Shown here in pieces: positions 38,183 through 46,220 of a stretch of 64,000 bases of DNA. The position numbers were made by a program, and so were the translations under genes. Location of the stretch: positions 3,224,001 to 3,288,000 of the forward strand of contig NZ_LT629788.1 in NCBI RefSeq assembly GCF_900105805.1, written 5' to 3'. This DNA is from Pseudomonas moraviensis. GTDB lineage: Bacteria; Pseudomonadota; Gammaproteobacteria; Pseudomonadales; Pseudomonadaceae. Positions within the stretch are counted from its first letter, which is position 1. Each line of letters opens with the position of its first letter. The notes below the pieces were generated by a model that saw only the letters and a list, made by a program, of their open reading frames with translations, made no database searches and was not told the origin of the DNA.

Positions 38183-38194
38183 CTTAGGCATAAG
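38183..38194. promoter_or_regulatory. Candidate LysR-binding palindrome
   Basis: CTTA-GGCA-TAAG lies 27 bases before the LysR start and within the 159-base gap to the divergent MFS-pxp operon, where a LysR operator would be expected. The motif is short, so support is limited. Confidence 0.35.
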
Positions 38195-38220
38195 AAAAAT
38201 TTGTCAGCCGAGCCTTGCCC

Positions 38221-39135
38221 ATGAACCTGAAGTTTCTCGAGACCTTTGTCTGGGTCGCGCGCCTGAAGAGTTTTCGCCTGACCGCCGACAAGCTGTTCAC
38301 CACTCAGGCGTCGATTTCCAGCCGCATCGCAGTGCTCGAAGGCGAGCTGGGAGTGAAGCTGTTTCTGCGCGACTCACGCGGCGTCAGCCTGACCCCGGAA
38401 GGTCTGAAGGTGCTCGATTATGCCGAACAGATGCTCGACACCATGGCGGCGCTGAGACAGTCGATCGAGACTCGTTCGAGCAAGGTCGGCCGGGTGCGTA
38501 TCGGCGTGATGGATACGGTGATCCATACCTGGCTGAGCCCGCTGGTGGCGCAGATGACCGATCTGTACCCGCGAGTGGAAATCGAATTGGTTGCGGATAC
38601 CGCGCTGAATCTCTGCGATCAGCTGCAAAAAGGCTTCCTCGATCTGGTTCTGCAAACCGATCTGGTCCGTCACGAAAGCGTGCGTAGTCTGGAGTTGGCC
38701 AGCCATCCGTTGGGCTGGATCGTCGCGAGCAATTCGATCTACAACCGCGACTACGCCGACCTCGCCGAACTGGCGCAGGAGCGGATCGTCACTTACTCGA
38801 AAAACTCACGACCGCATCAGGATATCGTCGCGCTGATGCAGGCCAGCGGCGTCATGGCGCCACGCTTGAATTGCGTGAACTCGGTGTCAGCGATCACCCG
38901 GTTGTTGCGTGACGGCTTCGGTATCGGCGCGCTGCCACCGGTGCTGGTGGCCGAGGAACTGGCACGCGGCGAACTGACCCTGCTCGACATCGCGCAGCGG
39001 CCGGCGAATCTGCCGGTGGTGGTGTCGTGGCGGGTCGGGGTTGAGTGGGTCGAGGAGATAGTGACGTTGTGTCAGCAGGTCTTGGCGGGGTATGCGCAAA
39101 AGGTGGGCAAGGACTGCATCACCCTCACTGACTGA
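38221..39135 (+). CDS. LysR family regulator, divergent from the pxp operon
   Basis: A 304-residue LysR-type regulator. The helix-turn-helix spans about residues 3-62 (LKFLETFVWVARLKSFRLTA, then FTTQASISSRIAVLEGELGV); the effector-binding domain starts near residue 92 with VGRVRIGVMDTVIHTWLSPL. Its position, back to back with the MFS-pxpABC operon, suggests it controls 5-oxoproline use, possibly with 5-oxoproline as co-inducer. ATG 38221 is used, with TTG 38215 as an alternative. Confidence 0.92.
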   Translation: MNLKFLETFVWVARLKSFRLTADKLFTTQASISSRIAVLEGELGVKLFLRDSRGVSLTPEGLKVLDYAEQMLDTMAALRQSIETRSSKVGRVRIGVMDTVIHTWLSPLVAQMTDLYPRVEIELVADTALNLCDQLQKGFLDLVLQTDLVRHESVRSLELASHPLGWIVASNSIYNRDYADLAELAQERIVTYSKNSRPHQDIVALMQASGVMAPRLNCVNSVSAITRLLRDGFGIGALPPVLVAEELARGELTLLDIAQRPANLPVVVSWRVGVEWVEEIVTLCQQVLAGYAQKVGKDCITLTD

Positions 39136-39142
39136 GCACACT

Positions 39143-39264
39143 TGTGGCGAGGGAGCTTGCTCCCGCTCGGCTGCGCAGCAGTCGTAAAATCGTTACCTGC
39201 GCTCGTTCAGAATAAATGGACGGGAGCGCTTCGCACTCCAGCGGGAGCAAGCTCCCTCGCCACA
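39143..39264. repeat. REP palindrome, family 3 (GGCGAGGGAGCTTGCTCCCG type)
   Basis: Arms TGTGGCGAGGGAGCTTGCTC with CCGCT and the exact complement ending AAGCTCCCTCGCCACA (39143-39167 and 39240-39264). The 72-base centre is longer than in family 1. Each arm also folds on itself through GGGAGCTTGCTCCC. It is the only copy of this family here. Confidence 0.93.
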
Positions 39265-39280
39265 GGGGAAAAGAGCGATC

Positions 39281-39823
39281 TCAAAGGCCTCGTACGTCGC
39301 GATCTTCGATCGGCCGGCTCTGGCGCAGACGGCGGCCGCCGAGTACTACCCAGTCGATCAGGCGGAACAGGCATTCGATGCCGAACGACAGCAGCAACGC
39401 CCCGCTCATGCCCCAGATCATTGCCTCTGGCGTCAGCAGGATCTGATAACTGTAGCCATTCCAGGTTTCCTTGCGGATGTCCGGGTCGGCGGCCAGCGCC
39501 ACTTGCAGGAAGCGCACGTACCACGGGCCTTGCATCGCCTGGAATTGTTTATCCAGCGCGACCTGGCGAGTGAGCAAGGTGTTCAGGCTGTCGGCATCGC
39601 TGCGAAAAATCGGGTCTTCGCTCGCCCGGTAATGCGCGACCAGCGCCTGCATGTCGCCTTTGAAAAACTGATCGGCGGTGCCCTGAAAACCACGCAGACC
39701 GGTCTGCGCTTCGATCAGATGCGCTTCGACCCGCTGGGCGTAATCGTTGATGAACCCCGGCACCTGGACACCGATCAACAGGCCCGCCGCAAACAACACC
39801 AGCCGTACATAACTGAGCAACAT
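39281..39823 (-). CDS. DUF2937 family membrane protein
   Basis: A 180-residue protein of the DUF2937 family. It has an N-terminal membrane helix (VRLVLFAAGLLIGVQVPGFI), the family motif DYAQRVEAHLIEAQTGLRGF, a soluble middle and a second membrane helix near the end (MIWGMSGALLLSFGIECLF). Its function is unknown. It starts 12 bases after the glutamine amidotransferase gene and is the last gene of a three-gene operon. Confidence 0.85.
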   Translation of the reverse strand: MLLSYVRLVLFAAGLLIGVQVPGFINDYAQRVEAHLIEAQTGLRGFQGTADQFFKGDMQALVAHYRASEDPIFRSDADSLNTLLTRQVALDKQFQAMQGPWYVRFLQVALAADPDIRKETWNGYSYQILLTPEAMIWGMSGALLLSFGIECLFRLIDWVVLGGRRLRQSRPIEDRDVRGL

Positions 39824-39835
39824 GGGTGCAAATCC

Positions 39836-40612
39836 TTATTCGGTCTTGCCCTGGCTGACGCATTCGCCGCGTCGCCACAGGCTCCATTGGCCCGGTTCGT
39901 AGCGGGTCCAGGTTTCGTTTTCGGTCAAAGGCTCGGTGGCGATCACCGTGACCACGTCGTTGGGCGTGGTTTCGGCCTGGAAGTCGACAATCACATCGAC
40001 ATCCTTGAGCCGTGCGGGGCCGAACGGTGCGCGCCGGGTGATCTGGGCCAGTTTGGTCGAGCAATAACAGAACAGCCAGTCGCCGTCGCTGAGCAGGCAA
40101 TTGAACACGCCTTTGCTGCGGTATTCGGCGCAGGCGGCGACCAGATCCGGCAGCAGCACTTCGATATCCTCCGGTTCCGGAAAGGCTGCGCGCACACGGT
40201 TGAGCAAATCGCAGAACGCCGCTTCGCTGTCGGTATCGCCGACCGGGCGGTAGAAACTCTTGATCGGGGTGAAGTCGGCGAGCTGCCCGTTGTGCGCGAA
40301 ACACCAGTTGCGCCCCCACAGTTCGCGGACGAACGGGTGGGTGTTGGACAGGCAGACCTTGCCGACGTTGGCCTGGCGAATATGGCCGATGACCACTTCG
40401 CTCTTGATCGGATAACGCTGCACCAGATTGGCGACTTCCGACTCGCTGCTCGCCGCCGGGTCCTGGAACAGCCGCAAGCCCCGGCCCTCATAGAAGGCAA
40501 TGCCCCAGCCGTCGCGGTGCGGGCCGGTGCGGCCGCCGCGCTGCATCAGGCCAGTGAAGCTGAACACGATGTCGGTCGGCACGTTGGCACTCATGCCCAG
40601 TAATTCACACAT
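39836..40612 (-). CDS. Class II glutamine amidotransferase (YafJ-like)
   Basis: A 258-residue N-terminal-nucleophile hydrolase. After removal of Met1, Cys2 in CELLGMSAN would be the nucleophile; GHIRQANVG, CFAHNGQL and GDTDSEAAF are the glutaminase-domain motifs. There is no synthase domain, as in YafJ and EgtC-like proteins, so the acceptor is unknown. It lies 15 bases after the upstream membrane-protein gene and 12 bases before DUF2937, pointing to one transcript. Confidence 0.88.
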   Translation of the reverse strand: MCELLGMSANVPTDIVFSFTGLMQRGGRTGPHRDGWGIAFYEGRGLRLFQDPAASSESEVANLVQRYPIKSEVVIGHIRQANVGKVCLSNTHPFVRELWGRNWCFAHNGQLADFTPIKSFYRPVGDTDSEAAFCDLLNRVRAAFPEPEDIEVLLPDLVAACAEYRSKGVFNCLLSDGDWLFCYCSTKLAQITRRAPFGPARLKDVDVIVDFQAETTPNDVVTVIATEPLTENETWTRYEPGQWSLWRRGECVSQGKTE

Positions 40613-40627
40613 GTGCGGACTCTCGGG

Positions 40628-41116
40628 TTACAGACGCGGCTCGACCCGCATGCGCTGCGGATTGTTCGGCACGGGCGGGCGACCGTAGCGGTCGTCACCG
40701 GCGCCGCCGAACGGCTGATCATCGTCGCGTTCTTCGGCACGGGCCGCAGCCTTGGCGGCCTCGGCGCGTTCGCGTCGGGCTGTCGAAGCACGCTCGATCG
40801 GCATACGGATCAAGACGAAAACCAGATAGACCCCGAAGGCGATCATGCCGTACATGAACAGATCGGAAACCGCGCGCCAGGCGTTGTTGCCGACCTTGAA
40901 CAGCGTGTCCAGCGCGGTGATGGCGATGGCCGGCGCAACCTTGGCTTTCACTGGATCGACGATGGTCGGGCTGAACAGCAACACCGCCATCAGCACACGC
41001 AGCGGCTCGCGCAGCCAGCGCCACATCCAGGTGGTCAGGCGCATCCATACCAGCAGGCAGCCTACGGCGGCAAAGGCGTAAAGGCCCCAGGCGATCAGAT
41101 AGTCGTTCTCGGTCAT
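40628..41116 (-). CDS. Conserved membrane protein of unknown function
   Basis: A 162-residue protein with three hydrophobic segments (YLIAWGLYAFAAVGCLLVWM, PLRVLMAVLLFSPTIV and DLFMYGMIAFGVYLVFVLI) followed by a charged cytoplasmic tail rich in Ala, Arg and Glu (RERAEAAKAAARAEERDDD) and Pro. I do not recognise a named family. Starts at 41116 and 41125 are both possible (MTEND or MDTMTEND); neither has a good Shine-Dalgarno. It is the first gene of the operon with the amidotransferase and DUF2937 genes. Confidence 0.72.
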   Translation of the reverse strand: MTENDYLIAWGLYAFAAVGCLLVWMRLTTWMWRWLREPLRVLMAVLLFSPTIVDPVKAKVAPAIAITALDTLFKVGNNAWRAVSDLFMYGMIAFGVYLVFVLIRMPIERASTARRERAEAAKAAARAEERDDDQPFGGAGDDRYGRPPVPNNPQRMRVEPRL

Positions 41117-41198
41117 GGTGTCCATGGCAAGGCAGGCAAAGAGGCGCTTATAGTAACGACTTTTCGCCCATGCGGCTTGTCCCAATAGACACATCCCC

Positions 41199-41287
41199 TG
41201 TAGGAGTGAGCCTGCTCGCGATAGCAATTGATCAGTCAAAGTTATTTTGAATGACACACCGCTATCGCGGGCAGGCTCACTCCTACA
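41199..41287. repeat. REP palindrome, family 1
   Basis: Arms CTGTAGGAGTGAGCCTGCTC with GCGATAGC and the complement GCTATCGCGGGCAGGCTCAC ending TCCTACAG. One base in the right arm is changed (GCGGGC instead of GCGAGC). It lies in the divergent gap between the membrane-protein operon and ptrB. Confidence 0.92.
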
Positions 41288-41350
41288 GGGATTGCGGCAG
41301 TTTCAAATGCTGCGAAAAACCCAATTTGTATATCTGTCCGAGAGCCTTCC

Positions 41351-43405
41351 ATGCCCCAATCCGCCAATGTCATCCCAGCCCCGATTGCCCACCGGGCGCC
41401 CGGCGCCGACCCGTATGCCTGGCTGCAGGAGCGCGATACCGACGCGGTGCTCGACTACCTCAAGGCCGAAAACGCTTATCAGGAAGCGCAAACCGCTGAT
41501 CAGGCCGAACTGCGCGAAAGCCTGTTCAACGAGATCAAGGGCCGGATTCTGGAAACCGACCTGTCCCTGCCCTCGCCCTGGGGCCCCTATCTGTATTACA
41601 CGCGCACCACCGCCGGTGACGAATACGCCCGGCACTACCGCTGCCCGCGTCCGTCGGACGACAGCCTGACGCTCGACGAAAGCCGCGAACAGCTACTGCT
41701 CGATCCGAATGCGCTGGCCAATGGCGGCTTCTTCTCGCTCGGTGCTTTCAGCATCAGCCCCGATCACCAGCGCCTGGCTTACAGCGTCGATGCCTCGGGC
41801 GATGAGATCTACACGCTGTTCGTCAAGGAACTGTCCAACGACAAGGTCAGCGAACTCGAATTCGCAGACTGCGACGGCAGCATGACTTGGGCCAACGACA
41901 GTCTGACTCTGTTCTTCGGCGTGCTCGACGACACCCATCGCCCGCACAAACTGTTCCGCTATCGACTCGATGGCACCGCCGCCGAAGAGGTTTTTCACGA
42001 GCCGGACGGGCGTTTCTTCCTGCATTGCTACCGCGCCAGCTCCGAGCAGCAATTGCTGCTGTCGCTGGGCAGCAAGACCACCAGCGAAGTCTGGGCGCTG
42101 GACGCCAATCAGCCGCACCTGCCGTTCGCCTGTCTGGCGCCCCGGGTCGAAGATCACGAATACGACGTCGACCACGGCCTGCTCGATGGCGTCTGGACGT
42201 GGTTCATCCGCACCAACCGCGACGGCATCAACTTCGCCCTGTATCAGGCTGCGGATACCGGCGTACCGCCGAGCGAGGCCGACTGGCAGAACCTGATCCC
42301 GCACAGCGATGAAGTGATGCTCGACGGCGTCAGCCTCAACACCGAGGCGGTGACCTTGAGCCTGCGTGAAGGGGGTCTGCCGATCATCGAAGTTCATCCG
42401 CAGGGCCAAGCTTCATATCGCGTGCAACTGCCAGATGCGGCCTACAGCCTCCATGTGCAAAACAGCCTGGAGTTCGAGAGCGATCGCATTCGGCTGCGCT
42501 ACGAAGCGTTGAATCGCCCGGCCCAGGTGCGCCAGTTGATTCTCGCCACGGGCGAGCAAACGGTGCTCAAGGAAACCCCGGTGCTCGGCCCGTTCGATGC
42601 CGATGCCTATGTCAGTCAGCGCCTGTGGGCCACCGCCCCGGACGGCACGCAGGTGCCGATCAGTCTGGTGATGAAGCGCGAGATGGTCGGCAAACCCGTG
42701 CCGCTGTATCTGTACGGTTACGGTGCCTACGGCTCCAGCCTCGATCCGTGGTTTTCCCACGCGCGCCTGAGCCTCCTCGATCGCGGCATGGCCTTCGCCA
42801 TCGCCCACGTACGCGGCGGCGGCGAGCTGGGCGAAGCCTGGTATCGCGCCGGCAAGCAGGAACACAAACCCAACACCTTCAGCGACTTCATCGCCTGCGC
42901 TGAGTTTCTGCTGCTCAACGGCATCACCACGGCGGACAAACTGGCGATCAGCGGCGGCAGCGCCGGTGGCCTGCTGATCGGCGCGGTGCTCAATCAGCGT
43001 CCGGACCTGTTCGGCGTGGCGATTGCCGAAGTGCCGTTCGTCGACGTACTCAACACCATGCTCGACCCAGAACTGCCGCTGACCGTCACCGAATACGACG
43101 AATGGGGCAACCCGGAAGAACCGGACGTCTATGATCGGATCAAGGCTTATGCGCCGTACGAAAACGTCACCGCGCAGGCTTATCCACCACTGCTGGTAAT
43201 CGCCGGCTACAACGACAGCCGTGTGCAATATTGGGAAGCAGCCAAGTGGGTAGCGAAATTGCGCGCGACCAAGACCGACGCCAACCTGCTGCTGCTCAAG
43301 ACCGAACTGGGCGCCGGGCATGGCGGCATGAGCGGGCGCTATCAGGGATTACGTGACGTAGCACTCGAATATGCGTTTGTGTTCAAGGTTTTGCAGATGG
43401 CCTGA
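41351..43405 (+). CDS. ptrB: Oligopeptidase B (S9 family prolyl-oligopeptidase)
   Basis: A 684-residue serine peptidase, the usual size for oligopeptidase B, which cleaves short peptides after Arg or Lys in the cytosol. The N-terminal beta-propeller starts after APGADPYAWLQERD; the C-terminal alpha/beta-hydrolase domain has YGYGAYGSS, AHVRGGGELGEAWY, the nucleophile GGSAGG (Ser about 537), the acid in GYNDSRVQYWE (Asp about 622) and the His in GAGHGG (about 657). The Glu-rich EVPFVDVLNTMLD region fits the basic-residue specificity. It has no signal peptide and is a single gene between REP elements. Confidence 0.9.
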   Translation: MPQSANVIPAPIAHRAPGADPYAWLQERDTDAVLDYLKAENAYQEAQTADQAELRESLFNEIKGRILETDLSLPSPWGPYLYYTRTTAGDEYARHYRCPRPSDDSLTLDESREQLLLDPNALANGGFFSLGAFSISPDHQRLAYSVDASGDEIYTLFVKELSNDKVSELEFADCDGSMTWANDSLTLFFGVLDDTHRPHKLFRYRLDGTAAEEVFHEPDGRFFLHCYRASSEQQLLLSLGSKTTSEVWALDANQPHLPFACLAPRVEDHEYDVDHGLLDGVWTWFIRTNRDGINFALYQAADTGVPPSEADWQNLIPHSDEVMLDGVSLNTEAVTLSLREGGLPIIEVHPQGQASYRVQLPDAAYSLHVQNSLEFESDRIRLRYEALNRPAQVRQLILATGEQTVLKETPVLGPFDADAYVSQRLWATAPDGTQVPISLVMKREMVGKPVPLYLYGYGAYGSSLDPWFSHARLSLLDRGMAFAIAHVRGGGELGEAWYRAGKQEHKPNTFSDFIACAEFLLLNGITTADKLAISGGSAGGLLIGAVLNQRPDLFGVAIAEVPFVDVLNTMLDPELPLTVTEYDEWGNPEEPDVYDRIKAYAPYENVTAQAYPPLLVIAGYNDSRVQYWEAAKWVAKLRATKTDANLLLLKTELGAGHGGMSGRYQGLRDVALEYAFVFKVLQMA

Positions 43406-43465
43406 GGAACTCTGCGGGTGGCCTGGGTCTTAACAGCAGACCCAACGCCTCCACCGATTCCCCTG

Positions 43466-43545
43466 TGTAGGAGCTGCCGAAGGCTGCGATCTTTTGATTT
43501 TTTAACAGCAAGATCAAAAGATCGCAGCCTTCGGCAGCTCCTACA
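43466..43545. repeat. REP palindrome, family 2
   Basis: Arms TGTAGGAGCTGCCGAAGGCT continuing GCGATCTTTTGAT and the complement, with flanking TG/CA extending the stem (TGTGTAGG/CCTACACA). The centre is only about 15 bases. It lies after ptrB and before the cNMP-binding gene. Confidence 0.93.
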
Positions 43546-43596
43546 CAAGGAACGTGTGATACCCGGAAAATGTGAAAACAAAAAGACCGCATCGAC

Positions 43597-44070
43597 ATGT
43601 CCGAACCGACCTTCCTGAACAACGAAATCCGCGACTGGCTGATGGACTGTGGCCTGTTCGATCAATTGCAGCTGGCCGACTTCGCGGCAGCTTCCGGCTA
43701 CTTCAGCATCAGCACCGTGGCTGAAGGCGAAGCGATTTTTCGCGAGGGCGATGCCGGCAGTTTCATGTGCATCATCCACACCGGCCAGGTCGCCGTGCAG
43801 AAAACCGGCGTCGACGGTCAGGTCATCACCATGGCCACCCTGCGCAGCGGCCGTGCCTTCGGTGAAATGGCCGTGCTCGATGGCGAACGGCGTTCGGCCA
43901 CGTGCATCGCGGCAAGCAACTGTCAGTTGCTGAACCTGGGCAAGGACTCGCTGGAAAAAATGCTCAACGACGCACCAAAAATCGCCGCAAAGATCATCCG
44001 CGCCCTTGCCGTCTCGCTGTCCAAACGCCTGCGCATGGCCGACGGTCAATTGGCTGCGCAACAGGTTTAA
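43597..44070 (+). CDS. Cyclic nucleotide-binding domain protein without DNA-binding domain
   Basis: A 157-residue protein consisting almost entirely of one cNMP-binding beta-roll (GEAIFREGDAGSFMCIIHTG, then RSGRAFGEMAVLDGERRSAT, where the RAFGEMAVLDGERRSA segment is the phosphate-binding cassette). A C-terminal helix (DAPKIAAKIIRALAVSLSKR) follows, but there is no helix-turn-helix as in Crp. It may sense cAMP or cGMP and act through a partner. Its TAA overlaps the stop codon of the convergent gene at 44067. Confidence 0.85.
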   Translation: MSEPTFLNNEIRDWLMDCGLFDQLQLADFAAASGYFSISTVAEGEAIFREGDAGSFMCIIHTGQVAVQKTGVDGQVITMATLRSGRAFGEMAVLDGERRSATCIAASNCQLLNLGKDSLEKMLNDAPKIAAKIIRALAVSLSKRLRMADGQLAAQQV

Positions 44071-44351
44071 CCGCCGGGGGATTTAGCCTTGTTGCCGTTC
44101 GGCTCGATACCCGGCACCGGTTGATCCTTGCTCGGCGGGCTGGGCATTTCGATCGGCACCAGCGGCGGGCTGCCACTGCCGGCGCCCGACTTGGGCAGGG
44201 TAATCGGGGTGATCTGCGGATACGGCGTCGGCGTCGCGGTGCCGGGCGAGCCGGGTTGCGGCGTCGGACTGACCGGAATGCTCTGCTGGGCCTGCGCAGC
44301 AGTAATCGCGAGCGCGGCCAGGGTAATGACCGTTAGAATGGTGCGCTTCAT
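44067..44351 (-). CDS. Small secreted Pro-rich protein of unknown function
   Basis: A 94-residue protein with signal peptide MKRTILTVITLAALAITAAQA cleaved before QQSIP. The mature part of about 73 residues is low-complexity: Pro, Ser, Thr and Gly make up most of it (SPTPQPGSPGTATPTPYPQI). It has no cysteines and would be disordered, perhaps a periplasmic spacer. The frame and signal peptide look real, but a family is not recognised. The stop codon overlaps the cNMP gene's stop. Confidence 0.65.
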   Translation of the reverse strand: MKRTILTVITLAALAITAAQAQQSIPVSPTPQPGSPGTATPTPYPQITPITLPKSGAGSGSPPLVPIEMPSPPSKDQPVPGIEPNGNKAKSPGG

Positions 44352-44432
44352 CAAGGGCTCCGTTTGGCCTTTAGTCTGTGCTCAGGCTACTCCCAACGCG
44401 CCTGCTTGCCTTCCCCCCCTTTAGAGATTTCC

Positions 44433-45119
44433 ATGAAACGTTTCGTTCTGCTCGACACCACCCCGATCCCCGAAAACGGCGGTGCCCTGTGCCTGTTCGA
44501 GTATGGCGAGGACTTCGTCATCAAGATCCAGGGCGGCGACGGCGGGCAATTAATGAACACGCGCATGCACGGTTCCGAAGACGCATTGGCCGAGATTCCC
44601 TGCCGCAAGGTCGCCGGCCGGCCGAATTCGCGCGTGCTGATAGGTGGCCTGGGCATGGGCTTCACCCTCGCCTCGGCACTCAAGCATTTGGGCAAGGCCG
44701 CCGAAGTGGTGGTCGCTGAGCTGGTGCCCGGCGTGGTCGAGTGGAATCGCGGCCCGCTCGGAGAAAAGTCCGGCCGGCCATTGCTCGATCCGCGAACGGT
44801 GATCCGCATGGAAGACGTCGCCAAGGTGCTGCAAAGCGAGCCGAACGGGTTCGACGCGATCATGCTTGATGTCGACAACGGCCCTGAAGGCCTGACCCAG
44901 AAAGCCAACAGTTGGTTGTACTCGGCCGCTGGTCTGAATGCCTGCGCCAAGGCCCTGCGTCCCAAAGGCGTGCTGGCGGTGTGGTCGGCCAGCGCTGATC
45001 GGCAGTTTTCCGACAAATTGAAGAAGGCCGATTTCAAGGCCGAAGAAGTCCAGGTCTTCGCCCACGGCAACAAGGGCACCCGCCACACGATCTGGATTGC
45101 CGAGAAGCTCAAGGGCTGA
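44433..45119 (+). CDS. Spermidine synthase-like SAM-fold protein
   Basis: A 228-residue Rossmann methyltransferase-fold protein similar to spermidine synthases. The SAM/dcSAM-binding motif is RVLIGGLGMGFTLASALKHL, with acidic VVAELVPGVVEWN after the next strand and MLDVDNGPEGLT as the motif corresponding to the synthase's active-site DxD region. The N-terminal beta domain is short. Whether it is a true aminopropyltransferase or a methyltransferase cannot be told. The ATG at 44433 follows AGAGA by seven bases. Confidence 0.8.
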   Translation: MKRFVLLDTTPIPENGGALCLFEYGEDFVIKIQGGDGGQLMNTRMHGSEDALAEIPCRKVAGRPNSRVLIGGLGMGFTLASALKHLGKAAEVVVAELVPGVVEWNRGPLGEKSGRPLLDPRTVIRMEDVAKVLQSEPNGFDAIMLDVDNGPEGLTQKANSWLYSAAGLNACAKALRPKGVLAVWSASADRQFSDKLKKADFKAEEVQVFAHGNKGTRHTIWIAEKLKG

Positions 45120-45167
45120 GCTAAACTCTGCGCATAACCGTCATCAGTCTTTTACAAAGGTGAACCC

Positions 45168-45539
45168 ATGAGTTCGTCCACCCCCACCAACACGTCGAAG
45201 CTGGACCGCATCCTCGCCGACAACCAGCGCGACAAGGAAATGGGCTACCGCGACAAAGCCCTGAAGATGTACCCGCACGTCTGCGGCCGCTGCGCCCGCG
45301 AGTTCTCCGGCAAACGCCTGAGCGAACTGACCGTGCACCACCGCGACCACAATCACGACAACAACCCGCAGGACGGCTCGAACTGGGAGCTGTTGTGCCT
45401 GTATTGCCACGACAACGAGCATTCGCGTTACACCGACCAGCAGTATTTCGGCGACGGCTCGCTGAGCACACCGAAAATCGCCAAGGCCACGCATAACCCG
45501 TTTGCGGCCCTCGCTGGCCTGATGAAAAAAGAAGATTAA
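45168..45539 (+). CDS. yajD: YajD family HNH nuclease
   Basis: A 123-residue HNH-endonuclease-fold protein. Two zinc-binding CxxC pairs are seen (HVCGRCAREF and LLCLYCHDNEHSRY), and the HNH core is LTVHHRDHNHDNNPQDGSNW. Its nuclease activity and target are not established. AAAGGTGA precedes the ATG by six bases. It follows the spermidine-synthase-like gene by 48 bases and may share its transcript. Confidence 0.87.
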   Translation: MSSSTPTNTSKLDRILADNQRDKEMGYRDKALKMYPHVCGRCAREFSGKRLSELTVHHRDHNHDNNPQDGSNWELLCLYCHDNEHSRYTDQQYFGDGSLSTPKIAKATHNPFAALAGLMKKED

Positions 45540-45548
45540 AAGCAAAGT

Positions 45549-45625
45549 TCGCAGCCTTCGGCAGCTCCTACACGGTGTACGCCATTAGACTGTAGGAGCT
45601 GCCGAAGGCTGCGATCTTTTGATCT
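45549..45625. repeat. REP palindrome, family 2, inverted order
   Basis: TTCGCAGCCTTCGGCAGCTC with CTACA comes first, then TGTAGGAGCTGCCGAAGGCT with GCGATCTTTTGAT. It runs to within ten bases of the -10 motif of the next gene. Confidence 0.91.
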
Positions 45626-45633
45626 TATCCCCG

Positions 45634-45639
45634 TATAAT
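45634..45639 (+). promoter_or_regulatory. Candidate -10 element of the TrmH-family gene
   Basis: A perfect TATAAT lies 30 bases before the GTG start codon. No good -35 is seen at 17 bases upstream; that position falls inside the family 2 REP. Confidence 0.4.
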
Positions 45640-45668
45640 CGCCCTCTTTTCCCGAAGGCACCCCGCTC

Positions 45669-46139
45669 GTGGCAGACAAACGGTACAGCTGCATTGGTTT
45701 GTATAATCCCAAATCACCGGAGAACGTCGGTTCGGTGATGCGCGCCGCAGGCTGTTATGGCGTGGCCTCGGTGTTCTACACCGGCAAGCGTTATGAACGC
45801 GCCGCCGATTTCGTCACCGACACCAAGCGCGTGCACTACGACATCCCGCTGATCGGCATCGACGACCTGAAAAAAATCCTCCCGCTCAACTGCGTGCCCG
45901 TCGCTGTGGAACTGGTGGAAGGCGCCCGCCCATTGCCGGAATACACCCACCCCGACCGCGCGCTGTACATCTTCGGTCCGGAAGACGGTTCGCTGGATAA
46001 AGAGATTCGCGACTGGTGCGAAGACGTCGTGTACATCCCGACCACCGGCTGCATGAACCTCGCCGCTACGGTCAACGTCGTGCTTTACGACCGCATGGCC
46101 AAAGGCCTGAACACCCGCTCCGGGCCGAAATTCCGCTGA
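45669..46139 (+). CDS. TrmH (SpoU) family RNA methyltransferase
   Basis: A 156-residue SPOUT methyltransferase, likely to methylate a ribose or base in tRNA or rRNA. Motif 1 is GLYNPKSPENVGSVMRAAGC (the N-x-R-x-A motif), motif 2 ALYIFGPEDGSLDKE, and motif 3 IPTTGCMNLAATVNVVLYD, which forms the knot. It lacks the N-terminal domain of larger TrmH enzymes. It starts with GTG at 45669 after GAAGG. The specific site cannot be assigned. Confidence 0.88.
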   Translation: MADKRYSCIGLYNPKSPENVGSVMRAAGCYGVASVFYTGKRYERAADFVTDTKRVHYDIPLIGIDDLKKILPLNCVPVAVELVEGARPLPEYTHPDRALYIFGPEDGSLDKEIRDWCEDVVYIPTTGCMNLAATVNVVLYDRMAKGLNTRSGPKFR

Positions 46140-46220
46140 AGCGTCGCACATTCGATGGAACAAGCTGACCGCCCCGGCAGTCAGCTTATCTATCAATCGC
46201 ACCCTGCCTGGAGATAGATC

